A stretch of DNA of 61,505 nucleotides. Source: an uncultured Porphyromonadaceae bacterium (lineage in GTDB: Bacteria > Bacteroidota > Bacteroidia > Bacteroidales > Muribaculaceae). Location: the NCBI GenBank assembly GCA_900546365.1, contig URCF01000012.1, forward strand, positions 1-61,505, given 5' to 3'. The position numbers were made by a program, and so were the translations under genes. The notes under the pieces are model-generated. The model was not told the origin of the DNA and searched no databases. It was given only the letters and a program-made list of their open reading frames with translations. Positions within the stretch are counted from its first letter, which is position 1, and each line of letters starts with the position of its first letter. Shown here piece after piece: positions 25,606-34,730 of the stretch.

Positions 25606-27621
25606 TTAACTGTTGCTGTCGGGAGAGAGCATCTCAAGAAACTGCTGCTCGGAGATTATGGGAATGTCAAGCTTGGTGGCTTTTTCAAGCTTGGCGGGGC
25701 CCATGTTGGCTCCGGCCAGCAGATAATCTGTTTTCTTGGATATTGAGCTCACGTTTTTGCCGCCGTTCAGCTCTATCATCTCCTTGTATTCGTCGCGGGA
25801 ATGAAGAGTGAAAGTGCCGCTTATCACTATTGATTTTCCGGCGAGGAGGTCGGTGCGGGCGGCGGCAGCTTCATCGCTGACAGCCATCTGCACCCCGGCC
25901 TTACGGAGCCGTTCCACAATCTGCCGGTTGCGCTCGTCGGCAAAATATTGCACAATGCTCTGCGCTATGCGGGGGCCTATATCCTCGATGGCTGTAAGCT
26001 GCTCCTCGGGCATGGCCATGAGGGTGTCGATGTTGCCCACGGCGCGTGCCAGGCGGCGCGACACTGTTTCGCCCACATATGGGATGGACAATGCATACAC
26101 CACACGCTCAAACGGCACCTCCTTGCTCTGTTCTATGCCCTGAATCACACGTTCGGCGCTGCGCTCACCCCACCCTTCCATATTGGCAAGGTCGTCGGGG
26201 CGGAGGTCATAGAGCGAGGAGATGTCGCGGATCAGCCCGCGGCGGTAGAGTGTTTCCACTGTCTCCTCACCGATGCCATCGATATTCATCATGCGGCGTC
26301 CGACAAAATGTTCCACACGGCCGGTGATCTGCGGCACACACCCCCAGCGGTTGGGGCACATCCATGCGGCCTCGCCCTCCACTCGCACCAAGGGGGTGCC
26401 GCAGGCAGGGCAGTGGCTCACGAATTGCACCGCAGGAGCGCCGGAAGTGCGGCTGTCTGTGTCCACGCCGGTGATTTTGGGTATTATCTCGCCGCCTTTC
26501 TCCACGTACAGCATATCGTGCTCGTGGATGTCGAGGGCGTTGATTATATCTTCGTTATGTAGCGATGCCCGCTTCACGATGGTGCCGCTAAGAAGCACAG
26601 GCTCAAGGTTGGCCACAGGTGTGATGACTCCCATGCGGCCGGTTTCAAACGACACATATTTCAGCCGGGTCAGAGCCCGCTCGGCCTGAAACTTATAGGC
26701 TATGGCCCATCGGGGCGACTTGGCGGTGTAGCCGAGGTTGAGCTGCTGGCGCAGCGAGTTGACTTTGAATACAAGACCATCTGTGGCTACCGGCAGCTGC
26801 TTGCGAGCTGTGTCCCAGTGGGATATGAATTTGTCCAAATCGTCAATGCTGTGGAGCAGTGTCATGGCGTCGCTCACCTTGAACCCCCATTCCCTGGCGG
26901 CCATCATATTGTCGTAGTGATTGTTGCAAGGGAGGTTGTCGCCGAGGAGATAATAGAAATATGCATCCAGTCCTCGGCGGCCCACCTCGGCGGAGTTCTG
27001 CATCTTGAGGGTGCCGGAGGCAGCGTTGCGCGGATTGGCAAACAATGGCTCTTCATTGAATTCGCGCTCGGCGTTGAGGCGGTCAAACTGCTCCCATGGA
27101 AGCACAATCTCGCCTCGTATCTCAAATTCCTGCGGCCATCCTGAGCCTTTGAGCTCAAGAGGGATGGAGCGGATGGTCAATACATTAGGGGTGACAATGT
27201 CGCCTTTCTCGCCATCACCTCGCGTGACAGCGCGTACAAGTCTGCCGTTGGAGTAATGGAGGGAGATGGAGGTGCCGTCAAATTTCATTTCTCCCACAAT
27301 GGTGAACTGTTCGCCTCCAAGCCCTTCGCGGCAGCGGCGCACAAATTCATCCACCTCCTCCACGGAGTAGGTGTTGCCCAGCGACAGCATCCTGCGGGTG
27401 TGGGTCCACTGCTCGAATCCGTGGCTAAGGTCGCTGCCCACGCGGTGGGTGGGAGAGTAGGGGTCGTCCAGCTCGGGGTGCTCGCGCTCGAGAGTCTCAA
27501 GCTCATGCATCAGGGTGTCAAACTCCTTGTCGCTGATAGTTGGGGAGTTGAGCACATAGTAGTTGTGGTTGTGAGTGTTGAGCTCGTCGCGTAGTTGGAG
27601 TATTCGTTGTTTGCTGTCCAT
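25606..27621 (-). CDS. ligA: NAD-dependent DNA ligase
   Basis: Seals nicks in DNA replication and repair using NAD+. A 671-residue product of typical length: adenylation domain with the KFDG motif near Lys113, OB fold, a four-Cys zinc finger (CPACG ... CPNRWGC), helix-hairpin-helix repeats (IDGIGEETVETL, MEGWGERSAERV, IPYVGETVSRRL, IEDIGPRIAQSI) and a C-terminal BRCT domain (LAGKSIVISGTF ... KKTDYLLAG). The start at 27621 fits the promoter at 27644-27651; the frame's upstream start at 27654 overlaps that promoter. Confidence 0.95.
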   Translation of the reverse strand: MDSKQRILQLRDELNTHNHNYYVLNSPTISDKEFDTLMHELETLEREHPELDDPYSPTHRVGSDLSHGFEQWTHTRRMLSLGNTYSVEEVDEFVRRCREGLGGEQFTIVGEMKFDGTSISLHYSNGRLVRAVTRGDGEKGDIVTPNVLTIRSIPLELKGSGWPQEFEIRGEIVLPWEQFDRLNAEREFNEEPLFANPRNAASGTLKMQNSAEVGRRGLDAYFYYLLGDNLPCNNHYDNMMAAREWGFKVSDAMTLLHSIDDLDKFISHWDTARKQLPVATDGLVFKVNSLRQQLNLGYTAKSPRWAIAYKFQAERALTRLKYVSFETGRMGVITPVANLEPVLLSGTIVKRASLHNEDIINALDIHEHDMLYVEKGGEIIPKITGVDTDSRTSGAPAVQFVSHCPACGTPLVRVEGEAAWMCPNRWGCVPQITGRVEHFVGRRMMNIDGIGEETVETLYRRGLIRDISSLYDLRPDDLANMEGWGERSAERVIQGIEQSKEVPFERVVYALSIPYVGETVSRRLARAVGNIDTLMAMPEEQLTAIEDIGPRIAQSIVQYFADERNRQIVERLRKAGVQMAVSDEAAAARTDLLAGKSIVISGTFTLHSRDEYKEMIELNGGKNVSSISKKTDYLLAGANMGPAKLEKATKLDIPIISEQQFLEMLSPDSNS

Positions 27622-27643
27622 TGGGTGAATGGTTATAATTATG

Positions 27644-27651
27644 CAAAAATA
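27644..27651 (-). promoter_or_regulatory. Promoter of ligA (-7 TATTTTTG)
   Basis: Exact TAnnTTTG on the minus strand, 23 bases before ATG 27621. Confidence 0.65.
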
Positions 27652-27734
27652 CACATTGTATGTTGATTTTCGGTAATCATTCCCTAAAAATATTCCCCCT
27701 TATTCATGTAACGTTAGAGATGGCATGAACGGAA

Positions 27735-27814
27735 ACGCAGCAGTGCGGCCGGCTTCTCAGCGGTCGCACTGCTTTGCGATAGATTACATTTATCTTATTC
27801 GTTTACTTATCCGG
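27735..27814 (-). ncRNA. Candidate small RNA or ligA leader hairpin
   Basis: A consensus promoter (27818-27825) fires into a stretch with no start-stop frame but a strong hairpin at 27739-27773: AGCAGTGCGACCG pairs with CGGCCGCACTGCT, with one mismatch and a 9-base loop. Since ligA has its own promoter further down, this transcript may be a separate RNA of about 80 bases. Reading on into ligA as a 190-base leader is the alternative. No known RNA family is recognised. Confidence 0.35.
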
Positions 27815-27817
27815 ATA

Positions 27818-27825
27818 CAAAATTA
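27818..27825 (-). promoter_or_regulatory. Promoter upstream of the hairpin locus (-7 TAATTTTG)
   Basis: TAATTTTG on the minus strand with TTG 20 bases upstream, a full Bacteroidetes promoter pattern. The gene before it ends at 27905. Confidence 0.6.
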
Positions 27826-27904
27826 GTGCGACTGCGCAAGGGTGGCAATACCAAAAAATGAGTATTTTGGGAAGCGCACGGCACCAAGCCATACTCAAAA
27901 ATGA

Positions 27905-28564
27905 TTATTCCGGCTTCACGCATACCTCAAATCCGTTGCGGCGATGCACGAATTGCACTACATCGAGGGTGGCCAGACGCACTATTATATCCTCGGCTGT
28001 GCGGCGACTGAGGCCGGCGGCGACCATGAGCTGCTCCACGGTGCATGAGGAGGTGGAACGGAGATGGCGCAGCACTGCCTGCTCGGCTTCGCTGAGGCTC
28101 ACCACCATCCCACTGTTGTCGGTGGCTTTGCGCCAGGCGCGCACCATCAGCGGGTGGGCCATGATATTCTCATCCTTGACCCTGAAATAGGCTCTCCATG
28201 AGCCGTCGGGCTCCTGTGCCTGCACGGGGCGTTGTGGCGAAGGGGCGATTTCGGCGCGTATCACCACGGCTCCGCCTTCGGTGGTGAATGCCGTGAAGCG
28301 TGCTTCCTGCGCCGGACGGCAATAGAGCTGCGCGGCAGCTTCCACCACATATATGTCCTCCTCGTTGCGCACTCCTGCCACGGCGCCGGAATCCTTGACG
28401 CCTATAAGAAGCCGTCCGCCTTTGTTGTTGGCAAAGGCGGATATGGAGCGTGCTATTTTGCGGGCGTCGCTGATGGCGTATTTGAAGTCCTGGGTTTCAT
28501 GTTCGCCTTCGGCTATCAATCCGGCTATATAGTATTTGCCTCGGATGTGGGGGATATCTTTCAC
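27905..28564 (-). CDS. AlbA_2 (Schlafen-like) domain protein with winged helix
   Basis: A 219-residue protein starting at a GTG that overlaps the luxS stop (GTGA). Residues 15-135 form an AlbA_2 domain (GEHETQDFKYAISDARKIAR, SISAFANNKGGRLLIGVKD with the GGxLxxGVxD loop). A C-terminal winged-helix region follows (LRSTSSCTVEQLMVAAGLSR then TAEDIIVRL). Proteins of this kind are putative nucleic-acid or nucleotide-binding regulators. Being third in the mtnN-luxS operon suggests a link to methyl-cycle or AI-2 control, which is inference only. Confidence 0.8.
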   Translation of the reverse strand: MKDIPHIRGKYYIAGLIAEGEHETQDFKYAISDARKIARSISAFANNKGGRLLIGVKDSGAVAGVRNEEDIYVVEAAAQLYCRPAQEARFTAFTTEGGAVVIRAEIAPSPQRPVQAQEPDGSWRAYFRVKDENIMAHPLMVRAWRKATDNSGMVVSLSEAEQAVLRHLRSTSSCTVEQLMVAAGLSRRTAEDIIVRLATLDVVQFVHRRNGFEVCVKPE

Positions 28565-29046
28565 TCGGAGGGATAGTTGAGGTTGGCATCGGTGGCGCAG
28601 AGCAGCACCTGGTCAAGGTACTGGCGGGCACATCGTTTGGCCTCGGCGAGGTCCATGAAGGAGTAGTTGCCGCAGTCGCGGGGCGTGGCACCGGGCACTT
28701 CGCCGTCAAATCCGGCCACATATTCCATGGTTTCAATAACCAGCGGGAGAATCTGCCTGGAGGTGTAGTTGCCCGACAGCAGCAGATAGTTGCCGGTGCA
28801 GCACCCCATCGGGCCCCAGTAAACCACCTTGCCGGCCCATTGCGGATGGTTGCGCAGGAATGTGGCTGCAAGATGCTCCATAGCGTGGAGTGCCTCGGGC
28901 GACAATGCCGGCTGGCGGTTGGGCTCGGTCATGCGTATGTCAAAAGTGGATATCACATCGCCCGATGGTGTGGTGTCCTTACGCGACAGATACACACCGC
29001 GCAGCAGGGTGAGATGGTTGATGGTGAAAGATGCTATTTTTTCCAC
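28561..29046 (-). CDS. luxS: S-ribosylhomocysteine lyase (AI-2 synthase)
   Basis: Splits S-ribosylhomocysteine into homocysteine and DPD, the AI-2 precursor. The 161-residue product has the zinc-binding HAMEH (about residue 57), the catalytic-Cys region PMGCCTGNYLLL and the third zinc ligand in RDCGNYSF. It overlaps the end of mtnN by 13 bases, so the two steps of S-adenosylhomocysteine detoxification are translated together. Confidence 0.95.
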   Translation of the reverse strand: MEKIASFTINHLTLLRGVYLSRKDTTPSGDVISTFDIRMTEPNRQPALSPEALHAMEHLAATFLRNHPQWAGKVVYWGPMGCCTGNYLLLSGNYTSRQILPLVIETMEYVAGFDGEVPGATPRDCGNYSFMDLAEAKRCARQYLDQVLLCATDANLNYPSE

Positions 29047-29750
29047 TCTATATTGTTGTTTTCGTTAAGGGTGAGTTCGTGGATAACCTGGCGGAGCATG
29101 TCAAAAGTGTGCTTGGGCGCTTCCTCCCAGAAATTTTCATACTGGGCTATGTTGTCATCGGCTCCGGGGGTGTCGCTGATCACGCGCATGCAGGCGAAAG
29201 GCACATTGTAGAGGTAGCATACCTGGGCAATGGCTCCCGACTCCATATCCACGGCGTCAACATCGGGATATAGGCTCTTGATGCGCTGCACATCCTCGGG
29301 GCGGCTCACGAAAATGTCGCCGGAGCATACGAGGCCGTGCTTCACGGTATCGCCTTCGTGGATGCACGGCAGCGAGTTGACGAAGTCGGCGGTATGGAAA
29401 AATCGCGGACATCCGGCGGCGTCGCCCCACTCTGTTTCAGGGCCGCACCACACATCGTGATACGCAATCCGTGTGCCCACCACCACATCAAGGATGCCGG
29501 CATTGCCTCCGGTGCCGCCGGCCACACCGGTGTTGATGATGAGTTTCGGAGCGAAGTTTTCTATCATCACAAATGTGCCGAGGGCGGCGTTCACCTTTCC
29601 TATGCCGCATTTCATGGCCACGATGTCAGCGCGGCCAATGCTGCCGCAATAGAATGTGAATCCGTTGATTTGAAGCTGACTGGCGTTTTCCATGAGAGGC
29701 AAAAGCAGGTCAAGCTCCTTGCTCATTGCCACAATGACTCCTATTTTCAT
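29034..29750 (-). CDS. mtnN: 5'-methylthioadenosine/S-adenosylhomocysteine nucleosidase
   Basis: Removes adenine from S-adenosylhomocysteine and methylthioadenosine, feeding LuxS. A 238-residue protein beginning MKIGVIVAMSKELDLLLPLM, with INTGVAGGTGG, the VDMESGAIAQVCY purine/ribose site and catalytic Asp in RVISDTPGADD. First gene of the mtnN-luxS-AlbA_2 operon; promoter at 29776-29783. Confidence 0.93.
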   Translation of the reverse strand: MKIGVIVAMSKELDLLLPLMENASQLQINGFTFYCGSIGRADIVAMKCGIGKVNAALGTFVMIENFAPKLIINTGVAGGTGGNAGILDVVVGTRIAYHDVWCGPETEWGDAAGCPRFFHTADFVNSLPCIHEGDTVKHGLVCSGDIFVSRPEDVQRIKSLYPDVDAVDMESGAIAQVCYLYNVPFACMRVISDTPGADDNIAQYENFWEEAPKHTFDMLRQVIHELTLNENNNIEWKK

Positions 29751-29775
29751 TATAATATTTTTTGCGTTTGTGGTG

Positions 29776-29783
29776 CAAAAATA
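29776..29783 (-). promoter_or_regulatory. Promoter of mtnN-luxS operon (-7 TATTTTTG)
   Basis: Exact TAnnTTTG on the minus strand, 26 bases before ATG 29750. Confidence 0.65.
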
Positions 29784-29817
29784 ATAATTTTATGCTGAAA
29801 TAACATTTTACCAAGTC

Positions 29818-30657
29818 ATGAAAAAACTATCAGTTGCCGTTGTGTTGATAATTGCGCTTGTCGCAGTGTGCAGTTCTTTCCGTCCCGCCGACGCTCGCGC
29901 GGGGCTGAATGTGGTGGAAATAACCTCGGAGCTCCTGCCTCGGGCCATGAATGTGAATGTGACGCTACCGGAGGCGTATGATTGCGACACCACCGTGCGT
30001 TTTCCCGTTGTGTATCTCCTCAACGGTCACGGCGGTAACAATAATTCGTGGGGCACTGTGGCCAATCTCGACAGCCTGGCTACGGCACATAATTTCATCA
30101 TAGTGTGCCCCGATGGCATGAACAGCTGGTATTTTGACTCGCCCGTGAGGAAGGATATGCAGATGGAAAGCTTCATCACCGGTGAGCTGCTGCCGTTTAT
30201 CGACACCCACTACCGCACTCTGGCGCGTCCCGAAAGCCGTGCCATCACCGGGTTGAGCATGGGTGGCCACGGCGCTATGTGGCTTGCCATGCGCCACCCC
30301 GACATGTTTCACAACGCCGGCTCTACAAGCGGAGGCGTTGACTTCACTCCGTGGCCCGGCTCATGGAATATCAAGGATGCGCTCGGTGAGCGCGACAACA
30401 ATCCGGAGCTGTGGAGCTCCCACACAGTGGCGTCGCTTGTCAAAGGTCTCAAGCCTGGACAGTTGAACATAGTGTTTGACTGCGGCACAGAGGATTTCTT
30501 CTACGAGGTGAACTGTGCGCTCGACTCCACGCTCAACGCCATGCGCATCCCGCACCGGTTCAGCACCTCGCCCGGTGCCCACAACGTTGCCTACTGGGGC
30601 AAATCAATCATCCCCCAGCTGGAGTTTTTCGCCGCGCACCTCAATCGCCAAAACTAA
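29818..30657 (+). CDS. Secreted esterase (CE1/esterase D-like alpha/beta hydrolase)
   Basis: A 279-residue protein with a signal peptide (KKLSVAVVLIIALVAVCSSF) and an esterase-D fold: PVVYLLNGHGGNNNSW, nucleophile elbow GLSMGGHGAMWLA (Ser about 146), catalytic Asp in FDCGTEDFF and His in SPGAHNVAYW. The family deacylates carbohydrates or small esters (acetyl, feruloyl). Located in the periplasm or outside. It is monocistronic and divergent from mtnN, with only a weak TAATTTTA box upstream. Substrate unknown. Confidence 0.87.
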   Translation: MKKLSVAVVLIIALVAVCSSFRPADARAGLNVVEITSELLPRAMNVNVTLPEAYDCDTTVRFPVVYLLNGHGGNNNSWGTVANLDSLATAHNFIIVCPDGMNSWYFDSPVRKDMQMESFITGELLPFIDTHYRTLARPESRAITGLSMGGHGAMWLAMRHPDMFHNAGSTSGGVDFTPWPGSWNIKDALGERDNNPELWSSHTVASLVKGLKPGQLNIVFDCGTEDFFYEVNCALDSTLNAMRIPHRFSTSPGAHNVAYWGKSIIPQLEFFAAHLNRQN

Positions 30658-30682
30658 TCCCAATATATTTTAGGACAGGCTC

Positions 30683-32872
30683 TTAATTGGCGCGGAGCAG
30701 GAGCATGGTGTCGGAGAAGTCGCGGGCGGCTTTTTTCAATTGCAGGAAATCGCTCCATTGTGTGGCGGGGTGCACGCGCCGTGCGTTGATGGTCATTACC
30801 GACAGCTTGACAATCTGGAGGTCGCTGTCGTAGCTGCCTTGCGCATAGAGCATTCCGGAGGAGTTGGTGATGTTGACTTTCATCCGCTCCAGACTCTCGG
30901 GGTCAACGGAATAACCTTCGGGAATGTGGAGATTGATGGTCCATCGTTTCTGTCCCGAGCGAGGAGTGCAGATGTCGATGTCGCGGGTGGTGGTGAAAAG
31001 GTCGGTGTTGGCGTGGTTGGCACCGGTGAACGCTCCAATTTTTATCAGCAGGTCGTTGCCGGTGGTTGACAGCAGTTCGTCCACATTGCCGTTGACAGTG
31101 TATTCAAGTTTGTTGGCAGCAGGGAGATAGCCGTAGTTGGCCACAATGACGGTGTCGATGGAGGCGTTTTCGAGTCCGAGATCGTCTTCGGCTTTGGATT
31201 TGTACAGCTCTTTTTTCAGCTTGTCAAATGCTTCGGTCAGGTCGGAGAGGTTGCGTGTGGAGCGTTTGTTGTCGGGCATTTCCAGAAAATCCTCTGTTTC
31301 AGCCACCATCTCCGCTGGAGCCATGAGCACAGTGCATCCGCTCTTTCCGGCACCTTTGGCGGTGAGTTTGTAGGTGAAATCCAGTTTGGTGTCGTCGGGA
31401 TCGGGAATTGTCACATCCACATCAAAATTGGAGGTGTTCTCGCGATATGGATGGTCGGGGAGGGTGAGGGTGGAGAGCTGGATGTTGGTGAACACCTTGG
31501 CGCGTTTGCCATCAAAAGTGTAGGCCGTTTCGCCGTGAAATTTATCGGGTAGCTCGCCGGGGGTGAACTGGGTGCCCAGAATGTTGCTCGCGTAGTATCT
31601 GTCGCCCACAATGAGCAGTGGCGATGCCTGGGAACAGGAGGTGATTTTGTCCACCGGGATGTCGGAGTGGGCAGTGGTGACGGCGAGTTTGGGTTCGGTG
31701 GTGAGCTTGCATTTGTCAAGTATATCTTTCATGAGACACACCACGCTCCAGTCGTTGAAATTCTCTTTCGACACATTGGCCACATAGTTGGCTGCTAACC
31801 ACGCCACATCTGCGAGCTCGCCCTCGGAGCATTGCGGGTGTGCTTTTTGATACTCCTTGACGATATTGGATGCCATGGCATCGTCGGGTCGTGCTATCTG
31901 TGTTTTCTCAAACTTCTCGGCTACTTCCGCCATAATCAGCGGTGCGGGGAGATTGAAATATATGCCGGCCCGTCGAGCACTTTCGGGTGTGCCGAATATG
32001 CGCGACAGGTTGTCCTTGATGCTCAGGCGAACAAACGGTGTCTGCCTTGATGTGTTGCACCAGCCGGGGTTATCAAACCTCGGAATGTTGCGCAGATGCA
32101 CTGTCAGGATGTTGCGTGTGTCGTTGGACATTTCTCTGAATATGTTGGCTTCGATGCCGTTGAATGTGCTGATTTCGGTGGTGAGAGTCCCATCGAAAGC
32201 CCCGTCAAACCGGTAGCTCAGCACGGGATACTTGGCCACAAAGCTGATTGTGGTGCTGAACCCTTGGTTGCCAAACATATAATGTCTTGTGTAGTAGAAA
32301 TATTCAAGGATGTCGCCGGGCGCGAGGCCGGGGATGGCGATTTTGTGCTTCACGGCTTTTTCGTTTTTCCCTTCGGTTTCGGTGAGCGGTTGGGAGGTGT
32401 CCACATCTATTATCGTGCCGTTGGGTTTGTGGATTCTCGCGCCGAAGGCCTGATTGTATTCGTTGATTACAATGCCGTTGCCTGCATTCACGGTTTCTTT
32501 GGGCCTGAACGAGAATGTGGAGAAATGGTCAATTGCGCTTTGGCCCAGGATTTTTACCATGCACCGGTTGATATGGTTCACCGTTGTTTCGCCTATATAA
32601 TGGCGGTCAACATCCACAAAGTTGCCCAGCTGTGACGACTCGATGCGCCGTGCATCAAGACTGTTGTATTCCGCTATTATCACGGCTCCGGCACCTTGCG
32701 CCAAGCTGTCGGGCACAGGGGTGGCGGCGTTGAACTCAGGCATGGTCATGCCCCACACTTCCGCTGCTACTTCCTTTAAAAATTTGGTGTCGGGTTTCAC
32801 ATTGGCGGCGGAAGAGGCCGATGAGGTGCCTGCGATTATGGCCAGGGCCACGGTGATGGATGTTATTCGCAT
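30683..32872 (-). CDS. DUF3857-family protein with degenerate transglutaminase domain
   Basis: A 729-residue exported protein (signal RITSITVALAIIAGTSSASS then AAN) with an N-terminal DUF3857 region (IVINEYNQAFGARIHKPNGT, FYYTRHYMFGNQ) and a transglutaminase-like middle. Aligned by eye with its neighbour, the catalytic GDCKG position reads NDWS near residue 373, the His position (GNHQIA) reads CSQAS, and the Asp position (YLDGT) reads YASNI, so the triad is gone. It is likely a binding or structural paralogue. The start at 32872 overlaps the upstream gene by 10 bases; the longer frame has a His/Arg-rich non-native start. Confidence 0.8.
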   Translation of the reverse strand: MRITSITVALAIIAGTSSASSAANVKPDTKFLKEVAAEVWGMTMPEFNAATPVPDSLAQGAGAVIIAEYNSLDARRIESSQLGNFVDVDRHYIGETTVNHINRCMVKILGQSAIDHFSTFSFRPKETVNAGNGIVINEYNQAFGARIHKPNGTIIDVDTSQPLTETEGKNEKAVKHKIAIPGLAPGDILEYFYYTRHYMFGNQGFSTTISFVAKYPVLSYRFDGAFDGTLTTEISTFNGIEANIFREMSNDTRNILTVHLRNIPRFDNPGWCNTSRQTPFVRLSIKDNLSRIFGTPESARRAGIYFNLPAPLIMAEVAEKFEKTQIARPDDAMASNIVKEYQKAHPQCSEGELADVAWLAANYVANVSKENFNDWSVVCLMKDILDKCKLTTEPKLAVTTAHSDIPVDKITSCSQASPLLIVGDRYYASNILGTQFTPGELPDKFHGETAYTFDGKRAKVFTNIQLSTLTLPDHPYRENTSNFDVDVTIPDPDDTKLDFTYKLTAKGAGKSGCTVLMAPAEMVAETEDFLEMPDNKRSTRNLSDLTEAFDKLKKELYKSKAEDDLGLENASIDTVIVANYGYLPAANKLEYTVNGNVDELLSTTGNDLLIKIGAFTGANHANTDLFTTTRDIDICTPRSGQKRWTINLHIPEGYSVDPESLERMKVNITNSSGMLYAQGSYDSDLQIVKLSVMTINARRVHPATQWSDFLQLKKAARDFSDTMLLLRAN

Positions 32873-34710
32873 GATATGTTGGGTGTTATTATTATTATGT
32901 TGTTGTTGACGGCTTTGCGCAGGGCGCGGATGTCGCTGTTGAATCTCTCCAGCTCGTTGCGGGGGATGATTCCTTGATTCATGTCTATTGTCAGGATGGC
33001 GGTCAGGGTGTGATTGGCCAGAGTATAGTGCAAAGTGCCTTTCATACAATCGTTGGCTACGGAGAACGACTCGGGCAGCTGACTTATTTGCATTGTGTCG
33101 GGGAGCTGGATGGTGCTTTGGCGCACAATGCGGTGGTTGGAGCTTATATATCCCGGCGCGGTGCGCTCCTTGAGGTCGTAGAGCATCGACCCCAGCGACG
33201 GGAGCAAGTCGAGTGCCACATAGTAGTAGCCGACGGCCTGCTGGAGAGCATTGTTGCGGGTCACTGCAGCCGTCACCACAGCCGGCCCTTTGTCGGGCTC
33301 GGTGCCTGTCACCGCTATGCTGTCGAAGCTCCAGCTTTTCCTTCCCTCGTTGACATACTGCTTGAGAAGTTTGGTGTGGGAATGTTGGTCAGTGCTGCGC
33401 AAGCGGTTGAGCAGGGAGGATTTGTAAGAGCCACTCACTGTTTCGGTGTATTTCCCCACAAGCTGTGTGCCGCGGATGGTGTAGTCCACCCTCACTTCGT
33501 CGGCGTTCCACTCCGGCAGCATCATCGGCACCTGATGCACAATGCATTGGTCGCCGTTCTCTATAATGGTCTGTTTCCCCTGGATGCCGGGCGAGTAATA
33601 GCCGAGGTCGGCCACACCGACGGTGCCATCGAGATATAGAATGGAGTCACCCGGGAGAATTGCGGCGGCAATCTGATGGTTGCCGGTGGAGAACATCGGA
33701 TAGTCGGTCCATTTGTCGGGAATCTCCGCCGTGCCTATCCACACAAGGCGTCCGTCGATTCCCACCGCCTTCAGCATCTCCTTGATCAGGTTGGCCGATC
33801 CTTTGCAGTCGCCATACCGTTTCTCAAGCACCGATGAGGCGAGGTCGGGTTCCCAGCCAAGCTCGCCGTGCTCAATGGCTATGTAGCGGATATTATCGTT
33901 GACCCAGTGGAATATAGCGGCTATTTTGTCTCTCTCAGAGGTGCATTGCCCGGTAATCTGCTTGGCCATGTCGCCAACGGCTGCTATCTGCGGGTCAGGG
34001 CGTTGGGCGTATTGGCTCATGCGACAATAGTAGTCGTTGACATCGGCAAACATCCCGGTAAGGCGCAGGTAGGGGAGTGCGGCGCGTGCCGGCGGTGTTC
34101 CATCGGGCAGTGACAGCTTCGGCAGATTGGAGGCCGAGAGTGTTATGTTCCACCATTTGCCGTCGGGCGAAGAGTCGCGGGCTATGGTGTAGCAGCTGTC
34201 GGCAAGGTTGGTGACAGATATATTGTAGATGTCGCGCATCTCTATCGGTATTGTCACGGTAAGATGATAATTCTCAACCGGATACTGCTCACCGATAAAC
34301 ATGCTTATCCCCATTTCGGGGCGCGAATTGACACACTCGAATTTTGCTTCGGTGCTTTCTCCCGCCTTTTCAATTCTTATAGGGATTATACACATTCGGC
34401 TGTCATCGTAGAAAATCCCCGCCGTAGTGCCGGAACCGTATATCGGCTTGGCTCCTTTGGCTTTGGCACTGTTCACCTTCACATAGTCGTTGTAGCCGGT
34501 GGCAGCATAGGCGGTCACATTGTTGCGCAGAGCTTTGTAACCAATTGATTTTTGCTCCTTGATGCTCACAATTCTGGTGCGGTCCTTGTCGGGTTCGAGC
34601 GTGAAATGGTTATTGAGATTCTCAATCACAACTCTTTCGTCATCCTTTCCCCAGGCGGACAGAGCGACAACGAGTGCTATTAAAGCAGTGATGGTGGAAA
34701 GCCTGCGCAT
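32863..34710 (-). CDS. DUF3857/transglutaminase-like protein, intact triad
   Basis: A 615-residue exported protein (signal RRLSTITALIALVVALSAWG) with an N-terminal DUF3857 domain and a transglutaminase-like domain at about 255-380: INGIRY-like NDNIRYIAIEHGELGWEPDL, catalytic Cys near 301 in RYGDCKGSANLIKEML, His in STGNHQIAAA and Asp in ILYLDGTVG. A beta-rich C-terminus follows. Such proteins are common in Bacteroidetes and their substrate is unknown; the fold may cleave or cross-link peptides in the periplasm. First gene of a two-gene operon with an inactive paralogue. Confidence 0.87.
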   Translation of the reverse strand: MRRLSTITALIALVVALSAWGKDDERVVIENLNNHFTLEPDKDRTRIVSIKEQKSIGYKALRNNVTAYAATGYNDYVKVNSAKAKGAKPIYGSGTTAGIFYDDSRMCIIPIRIEKAGESTEAKFECVNSRPEMGISMFIGEQYPVENYHLTVTIPIEMRDIYNISVTNLADSCYTIARDSSPDGKWWNITLSASNLPKLSLPDGTPPARAALPYLRLTGMFADVNDYYCRMSQYAQRPDPQIAAVGDMAKQITGQCTSERDKIAAIFHWVNDNIRYIAIEHGELGWEPDLASSVLEKRYGDCKGSANLIKEMLKAVGIDGRLVWIGTAEIPDKWTDYPMFSTGNHQIAAAILPGDSILYLDGTVGVADLGYYSPGIQGKQTIIENGDQCIVHQVPMMLPEWNADEVRVDYTIRGTQLVGKYTETVSGSYKSSLLNRLRSTDQHSHTKLLKQYVNEGRKSWSFDSIAVTGTEPDKGPAVVTAAVTRNNALQQAVGYYYVALDLLPSLGSMLYDLKERTAPGYISSNHRIVRQSTIQLPDTMQISQLPESFSVANDCMKGTLHYTLANHTLTAILTIDMNQGIIPRNELERFNSDIRALRKAVNNNIIIITPNISCE

Positions 34711-34730
34711 GGTATTTTCTGTTTACGCCT

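Noticed and set aside
27859..27897. Inverted repeat TGAGTAT / ATACTCA after the AlbA_2 gene
   Set aside because: A 7-base stem with a long loop is too weak to call a terminator with confidence, although a T-run follows on the minus strand.
3681..30684. The 12-mer AGGACAGGCTCT occurring near 3680 and near 30672
   Set aside because: Only two copies, no flanking structure and different contexts; chance is enough.
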